Of a stretch of 57,496 nt of DNA, positions 15,241 to 23,487 are shown in pieces. A program made the translations under genes and the position numbers. Numbering within the stretch: the stretch's first letter is position 1; each line of letters opens with the position of its first letter. The stretch is taken from assembly GCA_966250015.1 (NCBI GenBank), contig CBINFS010000024.1, positions 1 to 57,496 of the forward strand, in the 5' to 3' direction. The DNA comes from CBINFS01 sp966250015 (GTDB taxonomy: Bacteria; Bacteroidota; Rhodothermia; Rhodothermales; DASSAV01). The notes beneath the pieces were generated by a model. That model was not told the DNA's origin. It did not search any database and saw nothing but the letters and a program-made list of their open reading frames with translations.

Positions 15241-18024
15241 TCAATTCAGCAACCCCTCAAACCGTCCCCGGATGTCGGAGCGGGGTTGGCGGATGCGGAG
15301 CAGGTCGCGGAGCTTGCCGCTCTTCACGTGCAGGTCGAAGCTGTACGACTGGTACACGCCGAACGGCACCCAGTTGAACGACATCTCCCAGCACTCGAAG
15401 TCGCGGAAGATCGATATGGTCGACGTCGAAAAATCATTCCGGACGAGGTCGTATCCTGTGCGACCCTGCACCTTCCAGTTCGGCGTCAGGTTGAAGTCGA
15501 ACGCCGCGTTGACTACGGCGGTGCGTTGCACGTGCGTCGGCAGATTGGCCTGGCTGTACGTCAGGTCGAGGTTCAATGACCACGGGATGGCAAAGTCCGC
15601 GTACCCCACGGGGCTGTTGAAGTAGGGCGACGTGAACGGGTCGTCCGGCTGGTAGAGCGGATCGCCGGGCAAAATCATGGGCGAACCCGTGAGGCGCGCC
15701 CGCGTGTTTCCCACCGGCCGTCCACCCTGTGCACCGCTGCTCCTGAACGACGTCCGAGCCGAGAAGTCCATCCGCGTCAGCCGGGCAAAACGGAGGTTCA
15801 GGGGCGAAAACACGTATTCGTTGATCCTGTTGCCCTGCACATCCTGCTTGTACGGTGAGAAGCTGGCCCGAAACGTGAGGTGGAGCTGGTTTCCGATACT
15901 CGTCCGCGCGTTGAAGAAGATGTCAGACATCCTCAGCGAGTCGGCGGCGAAGTTGTAGGCCGTGCTAAAGTCAAAATCCAGGATTTTGACTTTCCGGTCC
16001 TCACGGTCACCGACCGAATCGACGCGGGCCATCTTCGATTCCAGCACGTTGGCCACGTTGATCGACAGGCTCTGCTGCCGCCCGCCGAAGGCTGATATGC
16101 CGGGCGCGATGGCGTACGGGACCTCCCGGCCGTCCTTGTCCACGTACGTCCGCACGTACCCCCAGAAGTCGGAAGTGTAGTCCGGTGCGAACGACATCGA
16201 GGCCGTCGGGCGCACCGTGTGCCTGAACCCGTTGAATCGCCAGATTTTGAACGGGAAAAGCCCGTAGAACGTCGTGTTGGCCGAAATGGAGGTCGAGTAC
16301 TGACGGTGTGCAAAAAAGCCCGGGACGTTGACCGTCTGGACGACCCCTGTCGTATCGACGAACCGCCGGATCGTGTTGATGTACCAGTTTTCCGCGTAGT
16401 TGAGGCTCGTCGAGACGTTCAGGCGAAACGTCTTGTTAATGACGGGTATCCGGTTGATCGTGAAGTAGGCGGAAATTGGGAGGCTGTGCTGGGCGCGGAA
16501 ATCAAACGGAGTGTCGTCGCCGGTCGCCCGCCGGTAGAGGTCTCGCGATAGCAGCGCGTCCCACCACGAGGCGTTGAGCGCCTCCGGGTCGTCCCGGGCA
16601 AACGTGGTGTCCCTCCTGAAGTCAAACCGGTTGTCGAGGCGGCCGGTATAGCTGTACGTAATCCGTTCGTACCAGCGCTCCGGGCCGATCCGGTTCTTCC
16701 GGGCAAACGGGTTTCGCGTGCCCTGAGTGAACGAAAGCCCCGGTATCGTCATCGAAACCTCTCCGGTGGCGAGCACCTGCCGCTGGCTCATGTTCAGGTT
16801 GAGCCTGCGTTGCGGTCCCGCCCAGGTCTTGTCGAACCGGATCGATGACTCCACCGTCTGCCGGACGCGGTCGTTGTAGTTCTCCGAAATCGTCTTCAGG
16901 TAGTTCGCCGACGAGAGATTCACGTTTGCCGAAAAGCTTGAGTACGGGCTCAGCGTCTGGTTGTGATTCCAGCGTATCGAGCTCGTCCGGATCTTAACCA
17001 GGTCAGGATCGCCCCGCTCGCCCATTCGGTTGTTGACGTAGTCAAGCTGGAACTGGCCGCTGTAGCGGTCGCGCCGGTTGTAGCGGAAGAAGGGCGAGAC
17101 CTGCCAGCTTCCCTTGGTCCAGATGCCGAAGCGCATCTGAAGGTCGAGGTAATCGCTGAGGGCAAAGTACCAGCCAAAGTCGCGCAGGAAGAAGCCGCGC
17201 TCGTCTTCGCCGTAGTTCGGCGGTAGCGGCCCGGTGCGGCGGCCTTCCGTCGCGGGTAAAAAGCCAAAAGGCAGCCAGAGCGGCGTGGGGATGTTGAAAA
17301 TGTAGAGCTGGATCGGGCCGGTGAACACCCACTTCTCGTCCACCACCTTCATCTTGCTCGCCCTGAGGGTGTAGGATGGGTCGTCGGGGCAGTTGCACGT
17401 CGTGTACGCGCCGCCCTGGATGTAGAGAGTGGAATCTTCGTCAACCTTGACGACTTCGCCCTGAATGTAGCCGTCGTCGAGCTGCGTCCGTGCGGTGACC
17501 ACCCGGCCCCGGTTCGTCCGCAGGTTGAAGGCGAGGCTGCTGCCGTCGAACGAATCGGTACCCGACGTGAAATGTGGCCGTCCGACCATCCCGGTGTCGA
17601 CTGCGAGCCCTTTCGCCCGCAGCTCCTCGATGTCGAAGAGGATGTCGACCTCGTGGGCGGTCAGGTTGGTCTGACCGTACGTGACGTTCGCATTGCCGAT
17701 CAGGGTGCCGACGTCGCCTCCCTCTTCGTCGAAAACGATCACGAGCGAGTCGGTCGCCGTAAACTTGACGGGCTCCTTCAGGCCGGAGCGCGACGCCTTC
17801 GCGGCGGGCGGAGTGCCGGGCGTCGGACGCTGAACACTGTCGGGAAGTGCCTGAGGGCGCATTGACGTGTCAGGAGTCGCACCCTCGATGGACTGTACCG
17901 ACGAGTCGGGCGCCTGCGCCAGAGCGGGCAGGCTACCCGACGTCAGAAAAAGCAGAACACAGAGAAAAAAAGCCGGAAGCCCCCCGCGTCCCGTCATCCG
18001 ATAAACGACACGGAGGGGCTTCAT
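15241..18024 (-). CDS. lptD: LPS-assembly protein LptD (OstA-like outer-membrane protein)
   Basis: About 927 residues: a signal peptide, an OstA/LptA-like N-terminal domain (SLVIVFDEEGGDVGTLIGNANVTYGQTNLTAHEVDI) and a long barrel rich in alternating aromatic strands ending in YQSYSFDLHVKSGKLRDLLR. LptD inserts lipopolysaccharide in the outer leaflet of the outer membrane. The segment GGAYTTCNCPDDPSY holds the cysteine pair region and IFNIPTPLWLPFGFLP matches the plug/barrel junction of Bacteroidota-type LptD. The start at 18024 puts a normal signal peptide (MKPLRVV...ALAQ) first and avoids the 44-bp overlap that an ATG at 18081 would give with the ROK gene, whose stop lies 13 bp upstream. Confidence 0.85.
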   Translation of the reverse strand: MKPLRVVYRMTGRGGLPAFFLCVLLFLTSGSLPALAQAPDSSVQSIEGATPDTSMRPQALPDSVQRPTPGTPPAAKASRSGLKEPVKFTATDSLVIVFDEEGGDVGTLIGNANVTYGQTNLTAHEVDILFDIEELRAKGLAVDTGMVGRPHFTSGTDSFDGSSLAFNLRTNRGRVVTARTQLDDGYIQGEVVKVDEDSTLYIQGGAYTTCNCPDDPSYTLRASKMKVVDEKWVFTGPIQLYIFNIPTPLWLPFGFLPATEGRRTGPLPPNYGEDERGFFLRDFGWYFALSDYLDLQMRFGIWTKGSWQVSPFFRYNRRDRYSGQFQLDYVNNRMGERGDPDLVKIRTSSIRWNHNQTLSPYSSFSANVNLSSANYLKTISENYNDRVRQTVESSIRFDKTWAGPQRRLNLNMSQRQVLATGEVSMTIPGLSFTQGTRNPFARKNRIGPERWYERITYSYTGRLDNRFDFRRDTTFARDDPEALNASWWDALLSRDLYRRATGDDTPFDFRAQHSLPISAYFTINRIPVINKTFRLNVSTSLNYAENWYINTIRRFVDTTGVVQTVNVPGFFAHRQYSTSISANTTFYGLFPFKIWRFNGFRHTVRPTASMSFAPDYTSDFWGYVRTYVDKDGREVPYAIAPGISAFGGRQQSLSINVANVLESKMARVDSVGDREDRKVKILDFDFSTAYNFAADSLRMSDIFFNARTSIGNQLHLTFRASFSPYKQDVQGNRINEYVFSPLNLRFARLTRMDFSARTSFRSSGAQGGRPVGNTRARLTGSPMILPGDPLYQPDDPFTSPYFNSPVGYADFAIPWSLNLDLTYSQANLPTHVQRTAVVNAAFDFNLTPNWKVQGRTGYDLVRNDFSTSTISIFRDFECWEMSFNWVPFGVYQSYSFDLHVKSGKLRDLLRIRQPRSDIRGRFEGLLN

Positions 18025-18037
18025 CCTAAACAAACGC

Positions 18038-19033
18038 CTAATGGGAACCGCCTGATAGGGCCTGTTCATCGAGATATTCAAAAACCAGGTGGGCTGCGCC
18101 TAACAGACCCACCTCATTACCCAGCGTTTCCCTAATAATTTCAACTCCTTGTCTGACGCTGGGCATGACCAACCGTACGATGGTCTTCCGGGCGGGTTCC
18201 AGTATGAAATCACCGGCCGCCGAAACACCGCCACCCACGACAATCTTTCGAATGTCGAGCAAATTGACGCACGTGGCGAGCACGCAGCCGAGCTTGTGGC
18301 CCGCCCACGCCAGCATCTCCCGGGCCGGCTCGTCCCCCGCCTCGGCCGCCTGATATAGCATCAGCGGCGTCAGATCCTTCAGATCTTCACCGGCCATCTG
18401 ATGGACCATGCTCTCCGTACGCGTCAACAGCCGGTACCGGGCGTGGTGCGAGAGGAACTTCTGCCCCAGGTAAGACTCGATCGAGCCCGCGATGCCGTAC
18501 CGGTCCACCGGTCCTTCGTAGTCGATGGACATGTGCCCGATTTCCCCGGCGCCACCAGTCGTTCCACGGAAGATCTTGTTTTGATAGATGATGGCGCCGC
18601 CGACCCCCGTGCCGAGCGTGACCATGATGAACGAATCGTACGGGCGTCCTGCGCCGTAGTGCGCCGAGCCGAGACCGGCAAGGTTGGCGTCGTTTTCGAC
18701 GAAGACGGGCAGGTCCCCTTGCAGCCGCCGCTGGAGCTCGTCTCGCAGGTTGACGATCTCCCATCCGGGCAGGTTCGGGGGGTAGTAAACGGTCGTCCGC
18801 TCCCAGTTGATCGTGCCGGGCGCCCCGAATCCCACGCCGGCGATCGGCTTGTCCGGCGCCAGCGTTTGAATTTCCCGGACGATCTCGGCGATCCGGTCGA
18901 GCACGTGGTCGGGGCCTTCTTCGGCTTCGGTGGGCCTGGACAGCTCGAGCACGATTCCCTTGCCGGCCTCGACGAGCGCCGATTTGATCATGGTGCCGCC
19001 CAGGTCGATTCCGACGGCGTAACGATTACTCAT
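18038..19033 (-). CDS. ROK family sugar kinase (glucokinase-like), zinc motif missing
   Basis: 331-residue cytoplasmic kinase of the ROK group, probably phosphorylating glucose or a related hexose. Present: phosphate loop GIDLGGTMIKSAL (8-20), FVENDANLAGLGSAHYG with the catalytic aspartate, VTLGTGVGGAI, and GGAGEIGHMSIDYEGP. The ROK zinc-binding CxCGxxGCxE cluster is replaced by VDRYGIAGSIESYLG, which has no cysteine, although the flanking histidine (EIGH) and glutamate (SIESYL) stay. It overlaps or abuts lptD, so the two are probably co-transcribed. The lost cysteines are seen directly; their effect on activity is unknown. Confidence 0.85.
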   Translation of the reverse strand: MSNRYAVGIDLGGTMIKSALVEAGKGIVLELSRPTEAEEGPDHVLDRIAEIVREIQTLAPDKPIAGVGFGAPGTINWERTTVYYPPNLPGWEIVNLRDELQRRLQGDLPVFVENDANLAGLGSAHYGAGRPYDSFIMVTLGTGVGGAIIYQNKIFRGTTGGAGEIGHMSIDYEGPVDRYGIAGSIESYLGQKFLSHHARYRLLTRTESMVHQMAGEDLKDLTPLMLYQAAEAGDEPAREMLAWAGHKLGCVLATCVNLLDIRKIVVGGGVSAAGDFILEPARKTIVRLVMPSVRQGVEIIRETLGNEVGLLGAAHLVFEYLDEQALSGGSH

Positions 19034-19068
19034 CCTGAATTTGTTGAGTGAATGGTGCTTAAAAAACC

Positions 19069-19105
19069 GAACCGGGGGCGCCCGCCACGGACTGCTCCCC
19101 GGTTC
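19069..19105 (-). terminator. Rho-independent terminator after the eno-ftsB unit
   Basis: Stem arms GAACCGGGG (19069-19077) and CCCCGGTTC (19097-19105) with a 19-nt loop. On the minus strand the stem is followed by a T run (complement of the A tract at 19061-19066). It separates the FtsB-like gene from the ROK gene. Confidence 0.7.
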
Positions 19106-19158
19106 TTTAACCGTTATCAGTCGATCACCGGGCAGGAAAGACGAGAACGCGGTGCGTC

Positions 19159-19473
19159 TCAGTCCTCCTCCAACTTTTCGACCCGGTAAATCCGTTCGCC
19201 GGGCCTCCGCATGCCGTACTGCTCGCGTGCGATCTGCTCGACGACCTCCTCCGATTCCACGTCCTTGAGCTTCTGCTCCAGCAGGTCGATCTCACGCTGC
19301 AAGGCCTCGTTCTTCGCGCGGGTCTCGGCCAGCTCGTGGTGCCACTGCACCCGCCGCACCAGGTTGTGGCTGTCGAAAAAGAGCAGCCAGAGGGCGAGCA
19401 GCAATAGCCCCATCGGGAGCAACAACCGCCGTAATCGGCCGGCAGATGCAAGCGCGCGATCGAAAAGGGTCAT
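19159..19473 (-). CDS. Septum formation initiator, FtsB/DivIC family
   Basis: 104-residue bitopic division protein. A short basic N-terminus leads to one membrane helix (LLLPMGLLLLALWLLFF, about 17-33), then a coiled coil (HELAETRAKNEALQREIDLLEQKLKDVESE) and the conserved EEVVEQIAREQYGMRRPGERIY end of the family. FtsB/DivIC bridges FtsL and FtsQ in the divisome. It follows enolase by 12 bp on the same strand, the eno-ftsB order common in many bacteria, which supports the call. Confidence 0.9.
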   Translation of the reverse strand: MTLFDRALASAGRLRRLLLPMGLLLLALWLLFFDSHNLVRRVQWHHELAETRAKNEALQREIDLLEQKLKDVESEEVVEQIAREQYGMRRPGERIYRVEKLEED

Positions 19474-19485
19474 GCCGTCAAGACC

Positions 19486-20781
19486 TTATTTGCCCGATTT
19501 GAACCGGTATGCATCGAGGCCGGGGAAGACCGCCGATGCATCGAGCTGCTCCTCGATCCGGAGAAGCTGGTTGTACTTCGCCGTGCGGTCCGTGCGGCTG
19601 GCCGACCCGGTCTTGATCTGGCCGGCGTTGGTCGCCACCGCGAGGTCGGCGAGGGTCGTGTCTTCCGTTTCACCCGAACGGTGGCTGACAACCGCCGTGT
19701 AGCGATACTTGTGAGCGAGCTCGATCGCTTCGAGCGTCTCGGTGAGCGTGCCGATCTGGTTCAGCTTGATCAGGATCGAGTTTGCGCATCCCTTCTCGAT
19801 GCCCTGCTTCAGGCGCTCGGTATTCGTCACGAAGAAGTCGTCGCCGACGAGCTGCACCTTGTGGCCGATGGCAGTGGTCAGGTTCTTCCATCCCTCCCAG
19901 TCGTCCTCGGAGAGGGCATCCTCGATCGAAATGATCGGGTACTGGTCGACCCAGCTCTCCCAGAACTTGATCATGTCGTCAGACGAGCGGCGGGTGTTCG
20001 GGTCACTCTTCCAGAAGACGTAGGCGCCATCCTGATACATTTCGGTCGTAGCCGGGTCGAGCGCGATGAAGATATCCTTGCCGGCCTTGTAGCCTGCCTT
20101 TTCGATCGCTTCGAGAATGACCTCGATGGCCTCTTCATTCGAGCGGAGGTTCGGGGCAAAGCCGCCTTCGTCACCGACCGCCGTGTTGTAATCGCGCTTT
20201 TTGAGGACGGACTTCAGGTTGTGGAACACCTCGGCGCCCATCCGGAGCGCCTCGGCGAACGATTCGGCGCCGGCTGGCATCACCATGAACTCCTGCATGT
20301 CGACGTTATTGTCGGCGTGGCGGCCGCCATTGACGATGTTCATCATCGGAACGGGCAGCATGCGGGCGTTCGTGCCGCCGATGTAGCGGTAAAGCGGCAT
20401 CCCAAGCGTCTCCGCTGCCGCGCGGGCCACGGCGAGCGATACGCCAAGGATCGCATTGGCGCCGAGACGGCCCTTGTTCGGCGTCCCGTCGAGCTCGATC
20501 ATGTGCTCGTCAATGTATACCTGTTCGAACACGCTGAAGCCGGCCAGTTCCGGAGCGATGATCTCATTGACGTTTTCGACGGCCTTCAGGACGCCCTTGC
20601 CGAGGTAACGGCTCTTGTCACCGTCGCGAAGCTCCACCGCTTCGTGCTCGCCCGTTGAGGCGCCGCTCGGTACGGCCGCCCGGCCGGTTATGCCTTCCGT
20701 CGTCGTGACGTCGACCTCAACGGTCGGATTGCCTCGGCTGTCCAGGATCTGCCGTGCAACGATATCTTCTATGAATGCCAT
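19486..20781 (-). CDS. eno: Enolase (phosphopyruvate hydratase)
   Basis: 431-residue glycolytic enzyme converting 2-phosphoglycerate to phosphoenolpyruvate. Full-length and clearly recognised: IVARQILDSRGNPTVEV at the start, PSGASTGEHEAVELRD, NGRLGANAILGVSLAVARA-type segment, MNIVNGGRHADNNVDMQEFMVMP, the metal ligand regions LDPATTEMY, SIEDALSEDDWEGW and LVGDDFFVTN, the catalytic KLNQIGTLTE lysine and SHRSGETEDTTLADLAV. It leads the eno-ftsB unit, and the divergent small membrane protein begins 205 bp away. Confidence 0.97.
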   Translation of the reverse strand: MAFIEDIVARQILDSRGNPTVEVDVTTTEGITGRAAVPSGASTGEHEAVELRDGDKSRYLGKGVLKAVENVNEIIAPELAGFSVFEQVYIDEHMIELDGTPNKGRLGANAILGVSLAVARAAAETLGMPLYRYIGGTNARMLPVPMMNIVNGGRHADNNVDMQEFMVMPAGAESFAEALRMGAEVFHNLKSVLKKRDYNTAVGDEGGFAPNLRSNEEAIEVILEAIEKAGYKAGKDIFIALDPATTEMYQDGAYVFWKSDPNTRRSSDDMIKFWESWVDQYPIISIEDALSEDDWEGWKNLTTAIGHKVQLVGDDFFVTNTERLKQGIEKGCANSILIKLNQIGTLTETLEAIELAHKYRYTAVVSHRSGETEDTTLADLAVATNAGQIKTGSASRTDRTAKYNQLLRIEEQLDASAVFPGLDAYRFKSGK

Positions 20782-20986
20782 ATGGGTCGCAGATTAGGTT
20801 AATGATCAGAAAACGGACCGGTCCGGTTCGTCGAACAAGATTGGTAAAATCGCCATCCGTTTGTGAATATACAAGGGGGTAAACGGCGGCTCACCGGCCC
20901 TGCCGGTTCGGAACGATACCAGTAGCCTCCTGTTTAATCCGTACGTAATATTACGAGCGAAAATTGCTCCACCGAACCACGGCGAC

Positions 20987-21187
20987 ATGGGTATTTTTAT
21001 TCCGGGTAAAAGGCTGGCACCTCGTCGCTTCAACTATGAGCCTCGTTACTACGACCCCAAAAAAGACGAGGATTTAAGGCGCAGATTGCGCATCCAGAGT
21101 AAAACCAGGAGGCCGAAGACTCCCAATGCACTCTTTCTGGTGATCCTCCTGATCCTTTCTTTATACGTCTTCTGGGTGCTGCATTGA
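20987..21187 (+). CDS. Conserved small basic membrane protein
   Basis: 66 residues. The first 45 are rich in arginine and lysine (GKRLAPRRFNYEPRYYDPKKDEDLRRRLRIQSKTRRPK), and one C-terminal membrane helix follows (NALFLVILLILSLYVFWVLH). The F-x-Y-x-PRYYDP signature resembles short hypothetical proteins found in Bacteroidota-type genomes, which is recollection rather than a search result. The topology would place a basic cytoplasmic face on a tail anchor. It is 67 bp upstream of mutL on the same strand. Function unknown. Confidence 0.72.
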   Translation: MGIFIPGKRLAPRRFNYEPRYYDPKKDEDLRRRLRIQSKTRRPKTPNALFLVILLILSLYVFWVLH

Positions 21188-21254
21188 CCCCCGGACGTGG
21201 CGTATGAGGGCGGCCAAACAGAGATCGTAAATATTCGCGAAAAAGCAGGATTAA

Positions 21255-23195
21255 GTGAGCGTGTCTGAAGTATCCGTCGATCCTGACGGCATCATCCACG
21301 TGATGCCGGAAACCCTCGCCAACAAAATTGCGGCCGGTGAAGTCGTTCAGCGCCCCGCTTCCGCCGCTAAAGAACTCATCGAAAATGCACTCGACGCGGG
21401 CGCTAGCGAAGTCACGCTCGTAGTCAAGTCAGCCGGCAGCGAGCTCATCCAGGTAATCGATAACGGCTGCGGCATGAGCCCGTCCGACGCCGCTATGGCC
21501 TTCCGCCGACACGCCACGAGCAAAATCCGTACGATCGAGGACCTGGAACGGATACTTACGCTCGGATTTCGCGGCGAAGCGCTTGCCTCGATCGCCGCGG
21601 TCGCCCAGGTCGAGCTCAAGACGAAACGCGTGACAGACGCAACCGCCACGTGCATTCGGGTCAACGGCGGCCGGCAGGTAGGCTCCGAGCCGTGCGCGGC
21701 GCCCGACGGCACGTCCGTCGCCGTTCGCAACCTGTTCTACAACGTCCCGGCCCGTCGCAACTTCCTCAAGAGCCCCGCGACCGAGCTCAAGCACCTGATC
21801 GAGACCTTCCAGTTCCTCGCCCTGTCGAACCCGGAGGTTGCCTTCACGTTCATCAACGACGGCAACGAGCTCTACCGCCTGCCCGCCGTCAAGGTCGGTA
21901 ACTTCCAGGAAGCCCTGCTCGAACGCATCCGCCTGCTATTCGGCGAGGAAACCGCGTCGTCGGTCGTCGAGGTCTCGGAGACGACGAGCTACCTCTCCGC
22001 CCGAGGTTACACGGCCTCGCCCTCCCTGCACCGCCGAAGCCGCGGCGAGCAGTTCCTCTTCATCAACGGCCGATTCGTCAAAAACCGCTCGCTCGAGCAC
22101 GCCGTCGCCAGCGCCTACGAGGATCTGGTCCCCGAGGGCTCGTTCATGTTTTACGCGATCTTCCTGGATCTCGACCCGCGACACGTGGACGTCAACGTCC
22201 ATCCAACTAAAGCAGAGGTTAAATTCGACGACGAGCGGGGTGTGTACGGCTTCATGCGGGCCGTCGTACGGAAAGCCCTCGGCGCCGCGGGCCTGACACC
22301 GCGCTTCGAACGCGAGCCCATTGGCTCACCCAATCGCGACCCCGGTCCCTCAACGGACTTATCGGACGTCCTTCCCCGGACGTTTTCTGCCACACCAAAA
22401 GAACCATCCGACCGGGCCACACCTCAAACGTCCCCCCGGCCTTCGTCTTTCTCCGGCTATCCCGGTACGGAAAGAAGCCAGGCAAACAAAAACCTGTTCG
22501 GAAACGAGCTGCCGGGCGACCTCACGGACCGTCTTTACGGCGGCATTTCCGCCGCAGGCCGTCGCGAAAACGAAGAGCGCCTCCCGTCCGGGATCGGCTC
22601 CGATACAGGCCCCTCCGTGGACGAATCGGGCGACGAAAGCCTGATGTGGCAGGTCCACGACCGGTACATTTTCACCCAGATCCGGTCTGGTGTGATGATC
22701 GTCGACCAGAACGCGGCCCACGAGCGGATCCTTTACGAGCGTGCGATGCAAAGCATCCGGAGCGGCTTCGGGCTCTCGCAACAGCTCCTCTTCCCCCACA
22801 CCTTCGACCCGAGCCCGGCCGACTACGAGCTGCTAAAGGAGCTCGCCCCCGATCTCCGGTCGTTAGGCTTCGACCTGGAGTTCTTCTCCGGGCGGTCGGT
22901 CGTGGTGCGCGGTGTACCCGCCGACATCCGTACCGGCGACGAGCGGAGCATCCTCGAAGACGTGCTCGAGCAGTTCAAGACCTACCGCGACACCCTTCGC
23001 CTGAAGGCGAGGGAGAGCCTCGCGCGTAGTATCGCCCGCCGCAGCGCCATCGGCCCCGGCAAAAAGCTCTCGTCCAAAGAGATGCGCGCCCTCATCGACC
23101 AGCTTTTCCTCTGTGAGATGCCCTACGCCAACCCCCACGGCCGACCCACCCTGATCAAAGTATCGCTCGAAGAACTCGAAAAACGATTCGGGTAA
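21255..23195 (+). CDS. mutL: DNA mismatch repair protein MutL
   Basis: 646 residues. The GHKL ATPase domain is intact: ENALDAGA, DNGCGM, RHATSKI, LGFRGEALASI and the transducer domain with LFYNVPARRNFLKSP and FINGRFVKN. A variable linker rich in proline and serine (about 345-470) leads to a C-terminal dimerisation domain. There the endonuclease-type motif reads DQNAAHERILYE, where DQHA-x2-E-x4-E is usual, and the last motif reads NPHGRPT where CPHGRPT is usual. The GTG start at 21255 has AGGA four bases upstream. Mismatch repair function is secure; nicking activity is less so. Confidence 0.95.
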   Translation: MSVSEVSVDPDGIIHVMPETLANKIAAGEVVQRPASAAKELIENALDAGASEVTLVVKSAGSELIQVIDNGCGMSPSDAAMAFRRHATSKIRTIEDLERILTLGFRGEALASIAAVAQVELKTKRVTDATATCIRVNGGRQVGSEPCAAPDGTSVAVRNLFYNVPARRNFLKSPATELKHLIETFQFLALSNPEVAFTFINDGNELYRLPAVKVGNFQEALLERIRLLFGEETASSVVEVSETTSYLSARGYTASPSLHRRSRGEQFLFINGRFVKNRSLEHAVASAYEDLVPEGSFMFYAIFLDLDPRHVDVNVHPTKAEVKFDDERGVYGFMRAVVRKALGAAGLTPRFEREPIGSPNRDPGPSTDLSDVLPRTFSATPKEPSDRATPQTSPRPSSFSGYPGTERSQANKNLFGNELPGDLTDRLYGGISAAGRRENEERLPSGIGSDTGPSVDESGDESLMWQVHDRYIFTQIRSGVMIVDQNAAHERILYERAMQSIRSGFGLSQQLLFPHTFDPSPADYELLKELAPDLRSLGFDLEFFSGRSVVVRGVPADIRTGDERSILEDVLEQFKTYRDTLRLKARESLARSIARRSAIGPGKKLSSKEMRALIDQLFLCEMPYANPHGRPTLIKVSLEELEKRFG

Positions 23196-23487
23196 GGCAG
23201 TTGCTGCTATTTTTAAAGCTATTTGCCACCACATAAGCAAAGCTCCACCATCCCCATGTGGGGATTATGGAGGTGTAATCCAATTTCACCACGATAAAAT
23301 CCCCATTTTCCACCGCAATTTTTCGCATGTGGTCAAAATGTGGGGGTAAGGGTCTTTCGTCTTTCCTTCCTGTGGTGCATCATTACGGTGGAGCCTTGCT
23401 CAGGAGTATCGCCTGACTGATGACGTGCGGGGGTTTCCTCTACGTTCAGTTCGCCGTTCGATACGCGGTTTTTACTGGTGCCTGACC

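Noticed and set aside
18038..18081. A 44-bp overlap of lptD with the ROK gene using an ATG at 18081
   Set aside because: An ATG at 18024 gives a normal signal peptide directly and removes the overlap.
23240..23345. CTCCACCATCCCCATGTGGGG region as a riboswitch before the serine hydrolase
   Set aside because: Only a short hairpin is visible and no known riboswitch consensus could be recognised.
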